From Pontibacter beigongshangensis (GTDB lineage Bacteria > Bacteroidota > Bacteroidia > Cytophagales > Hymenobacteraceae), in assembly GCF_014332515.1 (NCBI RefSeq), contig NZ_VFSD01000008.1:124001-188000 (forward strand): a DNA stretch of 64,000 nucleotides, given 5' to 3'. The notes beneath the pieces were generated by a model. That model made no database searches. It saw nothing but the letters and a program-made list of their open reading frames with translations, and was not told the origin of the DNA. Below, piece after piece: positions 63,555 through 64,000 of the stretch. Positions within the stretch are counted from its first letter, which is position 1. The number at the start of each line of letters is the position of its first letter. The translations under genes and the position numbers were made by a program.

Positions 63555-64000
63555 TTACTGGCCCAGCAGGTTCTTGCGGCGCAGCATTGACTCCATCAGT
63601 TTAATGTCGTTGGGGCTATTGAAAATGCGGAAAGGCAAGTGAAAAAACACCGGCACCTGGAATGTTCTGGCCAGCCACCCTCTAAACCCTTTGGGCAGCT
63701 GATCAGCCCCAGGCTCCTTCAGCCACAGCAGATAGGCATCGTCTTTCAGGGTGGCCCTGTCGATCATGTCCCAGGTCAGGGCCATGCCTTCGCGGTCGTT
63801 GCGCTTCATCAGCACCTGGCGCTGGTCGATCTCATAATAGAGCTTCTCGAACAGCACTTTGCTCTGCTCCATCTGCGTTACGCCCATTACCTGGGCCGAG
63901 CGGATGAGCACAAACAGAATGGTTACCACAATGGCACTTGCCACCCACCACCACGAAAAGCTGTAGAGAGTCGGCAACAGGAACAGCGCCAGCGGAATTA
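63555..64000 (-). CDS. Membrane-associated protein of unknown function (5' partial)
   Basis: The reading frame continues past the right edge of the window: the residues upstream of LPTLYSFSWWWVAS read IPLALFL, so the TTG at 63977 is internal. The visible part has a TM helix (WWWVASAIVVTILFVLIRSA) followed by a soluble helical domain ending KLMESMLRRKNLLGQ. No family is recognised from this portion. Confidence 0.65.
   Translation of the reverse strand, partial: IPLALFLLPTLYSFSWWWVASAIVVTILFVLIRSAQVMGVTQMEQSKVLFEKLYYEIDQRQVLMKRNDREGMALTWDMIDRATLKDDAYLLWLKEPGADQLPKGFRGWLARTFQVPVFFHLPFRIFNSPNDIKLMESMLRRKNLLGQ

Overview
The window looks like chromosome of a Bacteroidota bacterium, most likely Hymenobacteraceae (Pontibacter-like). 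The evidence is type IX secretion (T9SS) type B sorting domains with PorP/SprF partners, a TAnnTTTG-type promoter, DUF3826 and DUF6122 proteins, many lipoprotein and outer-membrane proteins, and moderate G+C. The species cannot be named from sequence alone.

Layout. 0-5.4 kb: the end of a lipoprotein-sorting-like gene, a DUF72 protein, RlpA, an unknown protein and an alpha/beta hydrolase. 5.9-23.0 kb: a surface-protein block on the minus strand. A 3182-residue adhesin (ice-binding-like domain, DUF11-like domain, 33 Ig/PKD-like modules, type B tail) is followed by its PorP/SprF partner and a PorE-like OmpA protein. A second adhesin (839 residues) is coupled to its own PorP/SprF. 23.6-32.3 kb: DUF6122, an ion channel with an odd filter, DUF3826, metF and metH behind a SAM riboswitch, and rpmA/rplU. 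32.3-36.7 kb: a DnaA-box cluster at the point where gene direction switches, then nrdB and nrdA. 36.7-48.6 kb: an AT-rich SIR2-like gene, a transposase remnant bracketed by palindromes, small unknown proteins, an Hsp20-like protein, a second RlpA, hemW, a BamA/TamA-like protein and initiator tRNA-Met. 48.7-61 kb: an accessory, decaying stretch holding a caspase/CHAT-like fragment, an inactive IS3-type element, a choloylglycine-hydrolase-type acylase, a MscS channel, an HxlR regulator divergent from a reductase operon with a truncated monooxygenase, a methyltransferase pseudogene, DinB and a HigA-like orphan. 61.5-64 kb: a ZIP transporter, a methyltransferase, a lipoprotein and a partial membrane protein.

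The strongest unexplained signal is in the intergenic DNA. At least 23 copies of a short composite repeat (here family A: a GC-rich palindrome around CTCCGGAG, then ATTAGAATAATT, usually preceded by a GCAGCAG-rich arm) lie between genes on both strands, with one further half-copy. Two copies sit at the ends of roughly 240-bp elements with terminal inverted repeats at 2.98 and 31.16 kb. Two other palindromic repeat doublets occur, one next to a fragment of a Y1-type (RAYT-like) transposase.

All calls come from reading the sequence. No database search, folding program or alignment was run.
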